64,000 bases of DNA, from IMG/VR virus record IMGVR_UViG_3300037070_001217, positions 1 through 64,000 of that record; one strand, written 5' to 3'. A program made the translations under genes and the position numbers. Source of the DNA: a virus. The notes under the pieces were generated by a model. It saw only the letters and a program-made list of their open reading frames with translations, did no database searches and had not been told where the DNA came from. Position 1 is the first letter of the stretch. The number at the start of each line of letters is the position of its first letter. Shown here in pieces: positions 33,387 to 40,353 of the stretch.

Positions 33387-34413
33387 TGCGCGGCCCTCCG
33401 ATCTGCGACTGTGCGGGGAACGACTGGATGTTTTTTGGCGTCAGCCGCTTGCGCCAGCGATCGGCGCGGGCACCCAGTTCCGACAGTTCGTAATCGATGC
33501 GGCGCAGGATGACCTTGTCGCCCTCGTCGGTCACGTACTTGAGCGCCTTGGCGATCTCGTTGAGCCGATCGGCCGCACCGTCACTCTCCAGCACCTTGCG
33601 GAGGTCCGTCGCCAGCTTGTGGCCGAAGGCGTCGAACAGAGGTGTGGCCTTCTCCTTCGAGCGACCGGCAGCGCGCATCGTGTTGACGTCAACGCGACTG
33701 CCGATCTGACTGGCTGGCACGGTTCCCTTCTTGGCCTCCTTGACAGTCTCCTTGACGCCCCTCCCGACCATCGTCTTGGCATGCTCGATATCTTTGGCCT
33801 CGGCCCCGGATAGCTTGCCCATCTTGCTGATGCTATCCATGCGGGACAGCGCGCGTTCGACAATATGACGGGCGGCGCTCACGGTCAGACCGTCGAGGTC
33901 TTTCCGCTCGATATAGCCGCCTTCAATCAGAGCGACAGCGCCAGCGCAGGCGCGAGCGATCTGGTTCATCTGATCCTGTCCGGTAGAGCCTTTCATCTCC
34001 ATCCATCCAAGAAGTCTAGCAATATCAACGGCTTTCAGATTTTTCCGGACTGATCCGGAAAATTTTACGCCAGCCTCCCACGTATTGAGCATGACGAGGA
34101 AGTCGGCGCTGTAGTCCTCGCCGTTCTCGCGGCCCATGAACTGCACCATCTGCTCGTCGGTGAGGTCGCGGACGATGACCGGCACCTCCGTGAGCTTCAT
34201 TTCCTTGGCGGCGGTGAGGCGCTGGTGACCGAAGGCCTGTTCGTAATGGTTGTCTTTGGGGCGGGCGATGATGCTCTCCCACATTCCGACCGTGGCGATG
34301 GACGCCTTGAGAGTGTCCACCTTCGATCGGATGACCGGATAGTTGGCCAGATCGCGGAACGGATTGGCGACGATCTTGTCGATCGGCACCATTTTGATTT
34401 CAGATGGTTTCAT
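33379..34413 (-). CDS. ParB/Spo0J-like DNA-binding protein
   Basis: 344 residues. The N-terminal domain shows the ParB pattern: IDKIVANPFRD, IATVGMWESIIARP, GHQRLTAAKEM (residues ~62-72) and VPVIVRDLTDEQMVQFMGRE, where ParB proteins bind CTP. A helical middle (LKAVDIARLLGWMEMKGSTG) could provide the DNA-binding helices. No parA partner is nearby, so this may be a phage regulator or nucleoid-type protein rather than a partition factor. It is the first gene of the operon downstream of the promoter near 34480. Confidence 0.8.
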   Translation of the reverse strand: MKPSEIKMVPIDKIVANPFRDLANYPVIRSKVDTLKASIATVGMWESIIARPKDNHYEQAFGHQRLTAAKEMKLTEVPVIVRDLTDEQMVQFMGRENGEDYSADFLVMLNTWEAGVKFSGSVRKNLKAVDIARLLGWMEMKGSTGQDQMNQIARACAGAVALIEGGYIERKDLDGLTVSAARHIVERALSRMDSISKMGKLSGAEAKDIEHAKTMVGRGVKETVKEAKKGTVPASQIGSRVDVNTMRAAGRSKEKATPLFDAFGHKLATDLRKVLESDGAADRLNEIAKALKYVTDEGDKVILRRIDYELSELGARADRWRKRLTPKNIQSFPAQSQIGGPRNG

Positions 34414-34469
34414 TACGTTGCTCCTTTCTGAAGCGTTGTGGCTAAGCGCTCATAAAGGGCACAGTCAAC

Positions 34470-34497
34470 AAAGCCTGTCAAACGAAATGTATTACGA
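34470..34497 (-). promoter_or_regulatory. Leftward early promoter near 34480 with one operator box
   Basis: TTGACA is present leftward at 34476-34481 with TTTATG-like sequence 18-19 bases on. One palindrome, TGTATTACG, is centred at 34492, upstream of the -35. The -10 is weak, so the exact start is uncertain. It would serve the ParB-like operon. Confidence 0.5.
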
Positions 34498-34507
34498 AAC
34501 TTTCCGG

Positions 34508-34525
34508 CCTCCAAAATCTTGGAGG
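34508..34525 (-). repeat. 18-bp palindromic element, copy 2
   Basis: Identical in all 18 bases to the element at 32812-32829, and again placed directly after the last gene of an operon (stop at 34531) and before the next promoter. Confidence 0.7.
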
Positions 34526-34530
34526 TCGCG

Positions 34531-34878
34531 CTAGCTGACCACCCTCGGCAACCAGCGCCTCGTCCCGATTCCCCGCTTGCGGATCGCCCGCACCATCTTG
34601 TCTGGCGGGGTGCTGGTCCGATCGGTCATGGCGCACCAGTAGTCGCCATCGATCTCAAGGTAGGTGGCGGCGATGTCGCCGGTCAGACGCTCGATCATGC
34701 GGAACCCGTGGTCGACGGTTTCCGGGGGCAGCATCTCGAGGAAGTGCCAGTAAATGGCCTCATCGATCTGCCAGTATTTGCCCAGCATCCAGCGGGCGGG
34801 AAACCCGTTGCGGGTGTAGTCATTCAGGTTGGCGTAGTGCTGGGCGGGATCGCCCTTGGCTGATCTCAACATCATCAT
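34531..34878 (-). CDS. Unknown small early protein
   Basis: 115 residues; ATG 34878 has a strong GGAGG site. The sequence is aromatic-rich (GFPARWMLGKYWQIDEAIYW), with a beta hairpin around YLEIDGDYWCAM and a basic C-terminus. It is the last gene of the operon that starts at 37212. No family recognised. Confidence 0.65.
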   Translation of the reverse strand: MMMLRSAKGDPAQHYANLNDYTRNGFPARWMLGKYWQIDEAIYWHFLEMLPPETVDHGFRMIERLTGDIAATYLEIDGDYWCAMTDRTSTPPDKMVRAIRKRGIGTRRWLPRVVS

Positions 34879-34929
34879 GCTAGTCCTCCTTCAGGGTGGT
34901 TAACTTGGACTGGTCTAAGTTGCGGGCGG

Positions 34930-35235
34930 CTAATCCATCCTCGCCATCTCGAACGTGTCGTCTGGCTGCAGGACCAGCACGTAGGCGTGCGGGTAGAACA
35001 GGACGCGCTCGTCACGCAGCATGGTCATGGCGAACGGGTAGAGCGGCGGGTCGCCGGGGTATCTGGCGCGCATCGTGGCCGGGGCGTATTCCCAGCCGGG
35101 CTGTGGTCGCCAGCCGCCGACGTAGTTGTTGTCGTACTGCTCTGCGGCCGGGCGCGGATCATCCTCGGACAGGAAGCCCGGCAGGTAGCCTAACTGCTCC
35201 ATGTCGAAGCGGCGGTCGAGGCCGACGTAGATCAT
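34930..35235 (-). CDS. Unknown small acidic protein
   Basis: 101 residues from ATG 35235, overlapping the upstream stop (ATGA). The sequence is rich in Pro, Tyr and Asp (GWRPQPGWEYAPATMRARYP) with a C-terminal beta segment (VLFYPHAYVLVLQPDD). It is probably a compact single-domain protein. No family recognised; it sits in a run of coupled accessory genes. Confidence 0.6.
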   Translation of the reverse strand: MIYVGLDRRFDMEQLGYLPGFLSEDDPRPAAEQYDNNYVGGWRPQPGWEYAPATMRARYPGDPPLYPFAMTMLRDERVLFYPHAYVLVLQPDDTFEMARMD

Positions 35236-35369
35236 GGCAGCACCTTGCAGTCGTAGCTTTCCACCTTCACCGTCTTGCCCGTGTCGAGCTTGACGATGAA
35301 GCTGTGGTAATCTGGCGCGCTCACGATGAAGCCAAGGCCGTAGGGGGTTTTGATACGGAAGCGGGTCAT
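35232..35369 (-). CDS. Small SH3-barrel-like protein
   Basis: 45 residues; ATG 35369 has GGAGGC upstream. It begins MTRFRIKTPYGLGFIVSAP and continues with alternating beta strands (SFIVKLDTGKTVKVESYDCK), a pattern of tiny SH3-like barrels that bind nucleic acid or protein. Similar small barrel-like sequences are encoded at 36147 and 36771 in the same operon, so they may be distant paralogues. Function unknown. Confidence 0.55.
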   Translation of the reverse strand: MTRFRIKTPYGLGFIVSAPDYHSFIVKLDTGKTVKVESYDCKVLP

Positions 35370-35641
35370 GCCGCCTCCTCCTTGGGCCGGTGGAAGCGCG
35401 GCACGAAGTGGTGGTCGAGCTTGCCAGTCTCGCGGTTGATGTTGGCGCGGATGCCGAAGAAGTCGTGGACGAAGTTGCTGTCGTCGGCGGCCAGCCACGC
35501 ATCGAGATCGAGCGGGTACTGCTTGTCGGCGTTGTCGATATCCATGATCGAGGTCAGCCGATCGAGGTGGATGTTGTGCTTGCGGGCGATCGGCTCCGCG
35601 CGCTGGATGATCTTGACGATCGTGTCGAACTTGTCGGTCAT
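35366..35641 (-). CDS. DUF6874-like phage protein
   Basis: 91 residues; ATG 35641 has GGAGAG upstream. The pattern TIVKIIQRAEPIARKHNIHL, LDLDAWLAADDSNFVHDFFG and HHFVPRF matches a small family found in early regions of alphaproteobacterial phages. It is acidic and mostly helical. Start and stop overlap neighbours by ATGA. Function unknown. Confidence 0.6.
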   Translation of the reverse strand: MTDKFDTIVKIIQRAEPIARKHNIHLDRLTSIMDIDNADKQYPLDLDAWLAADDSNFVHDFFGIRANINRETGKLDHHFVPRFHRPKEEAA

Positions 35642-36147
35642 TGGACTCTCCTTCTCTTTCTCATGTGGCTGCGCATCTTCGCGGCGAACTTCATGCCGCT
35701 CGGACCCAGTGCGTACTTTTGCGCGGCGGGATCGATGCTCTTAGCGCCGCTTGCATTGGCCTGATCGATCTTGTGCAGGACGTTGCGGCGGGCGTGCTCA
35801 GTCATCTTGCGTGGCACCGGAATGCCGTGGGCACGCATCACACCGTGTGCCCAGACCTCGGCCTCGTACTCTTTGACGTGGCTCGGCTTGCGGTTGCGCG
35901 GGCCATGCAAGTGGGCGTGGGCGCATTCGTGCAGCCAGATGTAAAGGGACTTGCGGGTCACTGGGCGCGGCGCGTCGATGTGCTTCTTGTCGGTCCAGCA
36001 CAGGCCGGTCAGGGACTTCCTGAAAGCGAACGTCCATCCGGCTGGCAGGGAGTTCATCCCGATCTCATAGAACCGCTTGGCGGCCTCGCGCTTGGCGCGC
36101 TGCAGGGCTTCGCCGTCCTGTCGAGCGAATGATCTGAGGTCAGCCAT
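35638..36147 (-). CDS. HExxH zinc-peptidase-like protein
   Basis: 169 residues from ATG 36147, sharing its A with the upstream TGA. LYIWLHECAHAHLHG holds His73-Glu74-x-x-His77, and KEYEAEVWAHG about 20 residues later offers Glu97 as third zinc ligand, the layout of gluzincin or ImmA/IrrE-like peptidases. There is no signal peptide, so it acts in the cytoplasm. ImmA-like peptidases often cleave repressors; that role here is speculative. The C-terminus is basic. Confidence 0.65.
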   Translation of the reverse strand: MADLRSFARQDGEALQRAKREAAKRFYEIGMNSLPAGWTFAFRKSLTGLCWTDKKHIDAPRPVTRKSLYIWLHECAHAHLHGPRNRKPSHVKEYEAEVWAHGVMRAHGIPVPRKMTEHARRNVLHKIDQANASGAKSIDPAAQKYALGPSGMKFAAKMRSHMRKRRRVQ

Positions 36148-36350
36148 CAGATCACCTCGCAGTCTGCGAGCACGAACATCTTGGTCTTGCCGCTCTTGTC
36201 GAGCTTGACGTAAGCGATCTCGATCTCGTCGTCGGGGCGGTGCTGCCCCTTCTCTTTGGTCGCTCGCTGGGTGACGATCTTGACGATCTCGCCGTAGCGA
36301 TCGCCGCGCATCCAAGAGTCGGTGAAGGCGGGGATTTGCACGCGGGTCAT
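36147..36350 (-). CDS. Small SH3-barrel-like protein
   Basis: 67 residues; ATG 36350 overlaps the upstream stop (ATGA). The sequence MTRVQIPAFTDSWMRGDRYG followed by EIVKIV and IAYVKLDKSGKTKMFVLADC is a series of short beta strands typical of an SH3-like or KOW-like barrel. It resembles the products at 35232 and 36771 in layout and opening residues. Function unknown. Confidence 0.55.
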   Translation of the reverse strand: MTRVQIPAFTDSWMRGDRYGEIVKIVTQRATKEKGQHRPDDEIEIAYVKLDKSGKTKMFVLADCEVI

Positions 36351-36625
36351 CTCAACTCCTCCCATGCGGCCTGCTGATCGGCAGCGACCGCGTTCAACTT
36401 GATCTGCTGCTCGGGGGTGAACTCGCCCCAGAAGTCGGTGACGGCGTTGATGCCGATCACGTCGTGCGGGCCGATGTCCTCGATGTTCTCGCGGTAGGCG
36501 TTGTCGTACTTGCCAACGCAGGCCCAGAGCGCCGTGTAGAGGTCGTCTTCGACGCCGTCCCAGCATTCGGCCACCGTGTCAGGGGTGACGTACTTGAGGG
36601 CGGGGTGCGGGATGAGGGTGGTCAT
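36347..36625 (-). CDS. Unknown small acidic early protein
   Basis: 92 residues; ATG 36625 has AAAGGA upstream and overlaps the preceding stop. It is acidic and mostly helical (CWDGVEDDLYTALWACVGKY; TPEQQIKLNAVAADQQAAWE). No motif or membrane segment is seen. It is coupled to both neighbours. Confidence 0.6.
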   Translation of the reverse strand: MTTLIPHPALKYVTPDTVAECWDGVEDDLYTALWACVGKYDNAYRENIEDIGPHDVIGINAVTDFWGEFTPEQQIKLNAVAADQQAAWEELR

Positions 36626-36774
36626 GTCAGTTCCTTTCTGTTGGCCGCCTTAGCCATTGCCTGCTCGGCGGCGTAGCGGCTGCGGTAGTAGCCGCCGATC
36701 TGTCGCTTCTCATGCCGGTCCCAAAGCATCCAAGCCTTGGCGGTGCGGAGCACGATGTAGCGGGGGAGGGTCAT
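36622..36774 (-). CDS. Tiny basic protein, unknown
   Basis: 50 residues; ATG 36774 has a strong GGAGG site. The sequence is basic and compact (YIVLRTAKAWMLWDRHEKRQ; GGYYRSRYAAEQAMAKA), with a beta-beta-helix look similar to phage peptides that decorate nucleic-acid enzymes. The stop overlaps the next start (ATGA). Function unknown. Confidence 0.6.
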   Translation of the reverse strand: MTLPRYIVLRTAKAWMLWDRHEKRQIGGYYRSRYAAEQAMAKAANRKELT

Positions 36775-37010
36775 GCCACCCTCCTGTCTCTGCCCACCCG
36801 GTCCATCAGCAAGCCGCCGGGTATGCGGTATGTGTAGCCAAGGAACATGAGGTTGACGGCGTCCTGCCCGGTTGCCCGGTCGACGTTCCAGAGCGCGGTG
36901 ACGGTGTAGGTGTCGTCGCGGTGAACCTTGTCCACCCGGGCGCGGACGGGATGGCGCGGGTCGCCCTGCGCGAAGTAGAAGACGGTGTCGCCCTTCTTGA
37001 AGCGGGTCAT
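36771..37010 (-). CDS. Small SH3-barrel-like protein
   Basis: 79 residues; ATG 37010 has GGAGC upstream. It begins MTRFKKGDTVFYFAQGDP, then VRARVDKVHRDDTYTVTALW, the strand-turn-strand pattern of a small SH3/KOW-type barrel. It is the third member of a loose set with 35232 and 36147 in one operon. Function unknown. Confidence 0.55.
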   Translation of the reverse strand: MTRFKKGDTVFYFAQGDPRHPVRARVDKVHRDDTYTVTALWNVDRATGQDAVNLMFLGYTYRIPGGLLMDRVGRDRRVA

Positions 37011-37011
37011 G

Positions 37012-37212
37012 TTAGGCTCCTTTCATCTTGGCCAAGCAGGCGGCGGCGCACATGGCGTCAGCGTAGCGCTGCAGGGCGGTGGGCTGCTCGATCGTCTCTG
37101 CGACGGTCTGGAGCCCTAACTGAAGCTGGTGCTGGCACATCCAGTCGATGGCCTGCCTCTCTTCAAAGACGCGCTCTGTCGCGCGGCCGGGGCACTGGTA
37201 TTCGTGGCGCAT
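37012..37212 (-). CDS. Small Cys-containing protein, first gene of operon P37250
   Basis: 66 residues; ATG 37212 has GGAGAAC upstream. Three cysteines are scattered (EYQCPG, WMCQHQ, AMCAAACLA), and the rest is helical. The longer frame from 37263 would start inside the promoter and is rejected. Function unknown. Confidence 0.6.
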   Translation of the reverse strand: MRHEYQCPGRATERVFEERQAIDWMCQHQLQLGLQTVAETIEQPTALQRYADAMCAAACLAKMKGA

Positions 37213-37234
37213 GACGTTCTCCTTTCCTATCCCG

Positions 37235-37279
37235 AATGTGGAGCGTCGTACTACGAAAGTCAAGGGGGTGTACTACAAT
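37235..37279 (-). promoter_or_regulatory. Leftward early promoter P37250 with operator in the spacer
   Basis: Leftward TTGACT (37258-37263) and CACATT (37235-37240) are 17 bases apart. CGTACTACG is centred at 37251 within the spacer, and TGTACTACA is centred at 37273, 22 bp upstream, overlapping the stop codon of the next operon's last gene. Confidence 0.7.
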
Positions 37280-37503
37280 TCCTTTGGCTTGAGGATGGCG
37301 ACGATCTCGCTCCCGGCTGACCAGCCGCCGCCCTGCGTGTTGAGGATGTAGATGAGGTTCTTCTTGGTCAGCGGCGAAACCACATGCCGCTCGACCTCGA
37401 TCTCGCACTGGAACTCGATGGCCAGCGCGCGGGCAATCTTGACTGCCTCGCGCTTGGTGGCAATGACGTCACCATCAGAGCCGTAGACCGTGTAGACGAT
37501 CAT
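37273..37503 (-). CDS. Small unknown protein, last gene of operon P39583
   Basis: 76 residues; ATG 37503 has GGAGAATC upstream. The alternating beta/helix pattern (MIVYTVYGSDGDVIATKREA; VKIARALAIEFQCEIEVERH; NLIYILNTQGG) suggests a small alpha/beta sandwich. Its stop overlaps operator box 37273. No family recognised. Confidence 0.6.
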   Translation of the reverse strand: MIVYTVYGSDGDVIATKREAVKIARALAIEFQCEIEVERHVVSPLTKKNLIYILNTQGGGWSAGSEIVAILKPKEL

Positions 37504-37685
37504 GCTCGATTCTCCTTTGCCATCTGGTCGAGCCGGATCGCGGTGAACAGGGCGAGCACCTGCTCACGATCCTTGCCGTACAGGCCTTGGTAGCTCTGCA
37601 GGTTGCCCAGCAGTTCCTCGGCCAGCTTGCGGTCATCCATCGTCTGGATGATCTGGAACCATTCCTGAACGGAGCGGTGTTTCAC
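37500..37685 (-). CDS. Small helical protein, unknown
   Basis: 61 residues from GTG 37685, overlapping the upstream stop (GTGA). The protein is all helical (SVQEWFQIIQTMDDRKLAEE; DREQVLALFTAIRLDQMAKE). No motif is seen. It is coupled to its neighbours on both sides. Confidence 0.6.
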   Translation of the reverse strand: MKHRSVQEWFQIIQTMDDRKLAEELLGNLQSYQGLYGKDREQVLALFTAIRLDQMAKENRA

Positions 37686-37954
37686 TGGCTGGCCTCATCC
37701 AAGCTGGACAGGGCGTCGTCCATGCTGCTGACGGCCGCGTCGGCGTTGTCATAAGCGAACTGCAGGTTTTCGATCGCTGCCTCGATGACGGTGCCGCGCT
37801 CGCCGCTCTGGAAGGATTCGGGCAGGTTGTCGTAGGATTCCTGCTCCTCATCCTTCAGGGTGTCGATCTGGTCGCGGATGTCCTCGGCCCTGCTCTTGAG
37901 TTCATCCAGTTCCGTGTGCAGTGCAGTCAAGGCCTTGCGTCTGAGGGCGTTCAT
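37682..37954 (-). CDS. Small coiled-coil protein, unknown
   Basis: 90 residues; ATG 37954 has AAGGAG upstream. Nearly the whole protein is an acidic coiled coil (LHTELDELKSRAEDIRDQID; IEAAIENLQFAYDNADAAVS). Such proteins are frequent in phage early operons, with no assigned role. Both ends overlap neighbours. Confidence 0.65.
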   Translation of the reverse strand: MNALRRKALTALHTELDELKSRAEDIRDQIDTLKDEEQESYDNLPESFQSGERGTVIEAAIENLQFAYDNADAAVSSMDDALSSLDEASQ

Positions 37955-38232
37955 GCGATTTCTCCTTCTGGCTTGAGTGACTTGATGGTGGCCTCGATGG
38001 TGATGTCGACGTCGTTCCGGTTGGTTGGCACGACGTAGACGCTCCAGCCGTCATCCATGAATGTCTCCACGATCATGGTGCCGAAGCTGCCATCAGGGTG
38101 GCTGGCGACGAGGTGCTCGATCCAAGCGATCTCGGTGTTCTTGGGGCCCTTCAGTTGCCAGTTGCACTGGACGCGGAATCCGCGTGCCCGCAGGGCCTTC
38201 TCAAGGGTGTTGTCCGGGTAGCGGTGGGTCAT
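37951..38232 (-). CDS. Small unknown early protein
   Basis: 93 residues; ATG 38232 has a strong AGGAGG site. An N-terminal MTHRYPDNTLEKALRARGF leads into beta strands (FRVQCNWQLKGPKNTEIAWI; MIVETFMDDGWSVYVVPTNR), giving an alpha/beta fold. No family recognised. Start and stop are coupled to neighbours. Confidence 0.6.
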   Translation of the reverse strand: MTHRYPDNTLEKALRARGFRVQCNWQLKGPKNTEIAWIEHLVASHPDGSFGTMIVETFMDDGWSVYVVPTNRNDVDITIEATIKSLKPEGEIA

Positions 38233-38597
38233 GCGAGTTCCTCCTTGTTGTCCATCAGGACGCAGACGATGCTGGGCTTGTGGGGCTGCTTGCGGGTGTC
38301 TAGCTGGATCGGCACATGCTTCTTCCCAGTCTCGCCAAACAGGACCGCATCGAACTCGGGGATGTGGATGCCGTTCTTGAAGTGGGTGTGGCCGCTGTCG
38401 TGGTACTGGATGTCCACGCACTTGGCCGGGCCGTCGTGCTTGTAGGGCAGGAAGCTGAAGGTGATGCGCTTGCCCTCGCTGGTCTTGGCGGTGATGGTGA
38501 AGCTGCCGTCAGGGACGTCGACGCAGAGGTGAGGGTTGCGGTTGAACTCGGCGTAGCCATAGGCCACGGCCTCCTCGGCGGTGCAGATTTTGGTCAT
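38229..38597 (-). CDS. Unknown beta-rich early protein
   Basis: 122 residues from ATG 38597, two bases inside the gap after the preceding TAA, with GGAGCC upstream. The protein is beta-rich (DGSFTITAKTSEGKRITFSF; CVDIQYHDSGHTHFKNGIHI) and contains several His residues in its centre, but no recognised metal motif. Function unknown. Confidence 0.6.
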   Translation of the reverse strand: MTKICTAEEAVAYGYAEFNRNPHLCVDVPDGSFTITAKTSEGKRITFSFLPYKHDGPAKCVDIQYHDSGHTHFKNGIHIPEFDAVLFGETGKKHVPIQLDTRKQPHKPSIVCVLMDNKEELA

Positions 38598-38598
38598 G

Positions 38599-38784
38599 TT
38601 AGGCTCCAACTAGCTTGAGGAAATCGTGGAAGGGGCGATCGACCGTCCGGTAGATTCCGGGGGCGATCTGGATGAACGTCATCTTCTTGCCATCTCGCTC
38701 CTCGGGCGTGGCCAGCAGGATCGTGTCCATGTTGATCAGCAGCGGCTGATCGTTGTGATCTCTGAATTGCAGCAAGCGGCTCAT
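38599..38784 (-). CDS. Small beta-rich protein, unknown
   Basis: 61 residues; ATG 38784 has a strong AGGAGG site and overlaps the upstream stop (ATGA). Sequence: MSRLLQFRDHNDQPLLINMD, then MTFIQIAPGIYRTVDRP, a small beta sheet with a terminal helix. No family recognised. Confidence 0.6.
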   Translation of the reverse strand: MSRLLQFRDHNDQPLLINMDTILLATPEERDGKKMTFIQIAPGIYRTVDRPFHDFLKLVGA

Positions 38785-39068
38785 TTCAGTCCTCCTAGAT
38801 CGGTGTTGCATCCCCCGCGCTGCATGCCGTCAGCCCATGAGCGGCTGGTGCTCTTGGCGCGATTGCTGTCGTAAGCACCCATGATCACCGTCTGGGTGAA
38901 GAGCATCTCGCTCATGATGTCGAACTCGCCGTCGACCATGCGGTCGTGGTCCCAGAAGGTGACCGTGCCACCCTCATCTTCCGCCTCGTTGTGCGGGCGG
39001 TAGGTGGCGACGATGCGCTGGCCTGCAGCGGTGTACAGGCGGCCGGTGTTGAAGCGGATGGTGTTCAT
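38781..39068 (-). CDS. Unknown small early protein
   Basis: 95 residues; ATG 39068 has AAGGGAAG upstream. It begins with a beta hairpin (IRFNTGRLYTAAGQRIVATY), followed by a loop and a helical part, and ends in a Gly-rich tail. There is no recognisable motif. It lies one base after the preceding stop. Confidence 0.6.
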   Translation of the reverse strand: MNTIRFNTGRLYTAAGQRIVATYRPHNEAEDEGGTVTFWDHDRMVDGEFDIMSEMLFTQTVIMGAYDSNRAKSTSRSWADGMQRGGCNTDLGGLK

Positions 39069-39069
39069 G

Positions 39070-39285
39070 TCAGTCTTCCCTTTCGATTGCGTAAATCTGA
39101 AGCTGGCCGCCGCCGCCCCTGTGGCGGTGCAGCGCTGCGTCGGCAGCGTCGTGCTCGGGGTCCAGATCGAAGGCGACCAGTTCGCCCCAGCGGGCGAGGA
39201 AGGCGCGGCCGTCCTCGATGGTGGCGAGGTTCTTCGCCACGGTGCGGCGGATGAGCCCGTCGTGCTCGAAGATGCGGTAGGTCAT
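39070..39285 (-). CDS. Unknown small early protein
   Basis: 71 residues; ATG 39285 follows a GAGGGAG site. A short beta start (MTYRIFEHDGLIRRTVAKNL) is followed by a helix, a loop with HRHRGGGG, and a final strand (QLQIYAIERED). No family recognised. Confidence 0.6.
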   Translation of the reverse strand: MTYRIFEHDGLIRRTVAKNLATIEDGRAFLARWGELVAFDLDPEHDAADAALHRHRGGGGQLQIYAIERED

Positions 39286-39286
39286 G

Positions 39287-39544
39287 TCAGTACTCCCTCT
39301 TGGGCTGGACGATCTCCAGCCCCTTCAGAGCGCGCGCCGTGGCGGTGGGATTGAACACGCCGCCGTCCCGGGTCTTCTGGCCTTCGAGGCCGGTGATCCC
39401 GAAAAACACGTTGGTCGCGTGCTTGATGGTGTGGGTGCTGTTCAGCGCCTCGACGGCAGCGCGGTAGAGAAATTCGTCGTTGCCGATCCAGAGGGCGATG
39501 TTCCAAGCGTTCCAGCTTGGGTGGCCGTTGTATTCCTTGCGCAT
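39287..39544 (-). CDS. DUF7249-like small phage protein, first gene of operon P39583
   Basis: 85 residues; ATG 39544 has AAAGGAG upstream. NGHPSWNAWNIALWIGNDEF is the hallmark of a small family common in phages that begins with N/GH.SWN..N..LW..ND. Its biochemical role is unknown. The longer frame from 39595 starts inside the promoter and is rejected. Confidence 0.65.
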   Translation of the reverse strand: MRKEYNGHPSWNAWNIALWIGNDEFLYRAAVEALNSTHTIKHATNVFFGITGLEGQKTRDGGVFNPTATARALKGLEIVQPKREY

Positions 39545-39566
39545 GATGGGGGCTCCTTTCCCCCTT

Positions 39567-39612
39567 GACTTAGGCGATCGTACTACGAAAGTCAAGGGGT
39601 TCGTGCTACGAA
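39567..39612 (-). promoter_or_regulatory. Leftward early promoter P39583 with operator in the spacer
   Basis: Leftward TTGACT (39590-39595) and TAAGTC (39567-39572) are 17 bases apart. CGTACTACG is centred at 39583 in the spacer and CGTGCTACG at 39606, 23 bp upstream, overlapping the stop codon of the gene ending at 39606. Confidence 0.7.
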
Positions 39613-39806
39613 ATTAATTGCTGCAGGATGGTGCGGGCCTCGTCGCGGGTCTTGACCCGGAGCAGGTTGGTGAACCTGCGGCGCGGCACCCAGCAGCCGG
39701 TGTAGTGGGTCAGCAGCCAGCCGTTGGGGCTACGGTCCCGGGCGACCGCAATGCTGCGGCCACCCTCCATCACGGTCATGCCATTCTTGTATTCGTGGAA
39801 GGTCAC
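39606..39806 (-). CDS. Small basic protein, unknown
   Basis: 66 residues from GTG 39806, overlapping the upstream stop (GTGA), with AGGGAG upstream. Sequence: beta strands (FHEYKNGMTVMEGGRSIAVA), WLLTHYTGCWVPRRRFTNLL, then a C-terminal helix. It may bind nucleic acid given its basic charge. No family recognised. Confidence 0.55.
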   Translation of the reverse strand: MTFHEYKNGMTVMEGGRSIAVARDRSPNGWLLTHYTGCWVPRRRFTNLLRVKTRDEARTILQQLIS

Positions 39807-40108
39807 GTCTCGATCTCCCTGTGGTACTTGGCAGGGACGATCGCCCCGCCGTCCTCGCCGCCGCCCCAGTCGAAGCGTTCGGGCAGCTTGCCGTGGTCGA
39901 CGTATGCCCACTGCCGATCGACCAGCCCTTCGACGTCGTTGCCCCGGTCGCGGACCAGACCAATGCTGGTCTTGACGTCGCGCTCGGCCCGGCAGAAGCG
40001 GGCGTGTTCGAGCGCCTCGGCGTAGCTGTCGAGGTGGTGGACATCGATGATGTCCCCGTCGCGGTCGATCTCCTCGACCAGCCACTCGATGCTGACGATG
40101 GTCTTCAC
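39803..40108 (-). CDS. Unknown small early protein
   Basis: 101 residues from GTG 40108, overlapping the preceding stop (GTGA), with GGAGGT ten bases upstream. The protein is acidic with alternating strands and helices (TIVSIEWLVEEIDRDGDIID; YAEALEHARFCRAERDVKTS). No motif recognised. Confidence 0.55.
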   Translation of the reverse strand: MKTIVSIEWLVEEIDRDGDIIDVHHLDSYAEALEHARFCRAERDVKTSIGLVRDRGNDVEGLVDRQWAYVDHGKLPERFDWGGGEDGGAIVPAKYHREIET

Positions 40109-40341
40109 GGGATGCAGACCTCCCACAGGCCCTTGTGCTCACCGACGACCATCTTCTGGATCGCGCCGGGGGCGCAGAAGCCGAAGTCGTAGCCAAGCCC
40201 TTCGTTAATGCGGGCGTTGTGCTTGGCGGCGCGGGCACAGACGTTGGCGGCCTCGCGCTCGGCGTAGTAGTACCAGCCCACCTTGGCACCGCCGCGCGTA
40301 GCGTCGGGCGCGGGGTAGGCGCGATAGTCGAGCTTCTTCAT
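40105..40341 (-). CDS. Unknown small aromatic-rich protein
   Basis: 78 residues; ATG 40341 has AAAGGAG upstream. The sequence has a Tyr cluster (KVGWYYYAEREAANVCARAA) and two cysteines, and ends in a strand (GLWEVCIP). No family recognised. Confidence 0.6.
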   Translation of the reverse strand: MKKLDYRAYPAPDATRGGAKVGWYYYAEREAANVCARAAKHNARINEGLGYDFGFCAPGAIQKMVVGEHKGLWEVCIP

Positions 40342-40353
40342 GAGCTTCTCCTT

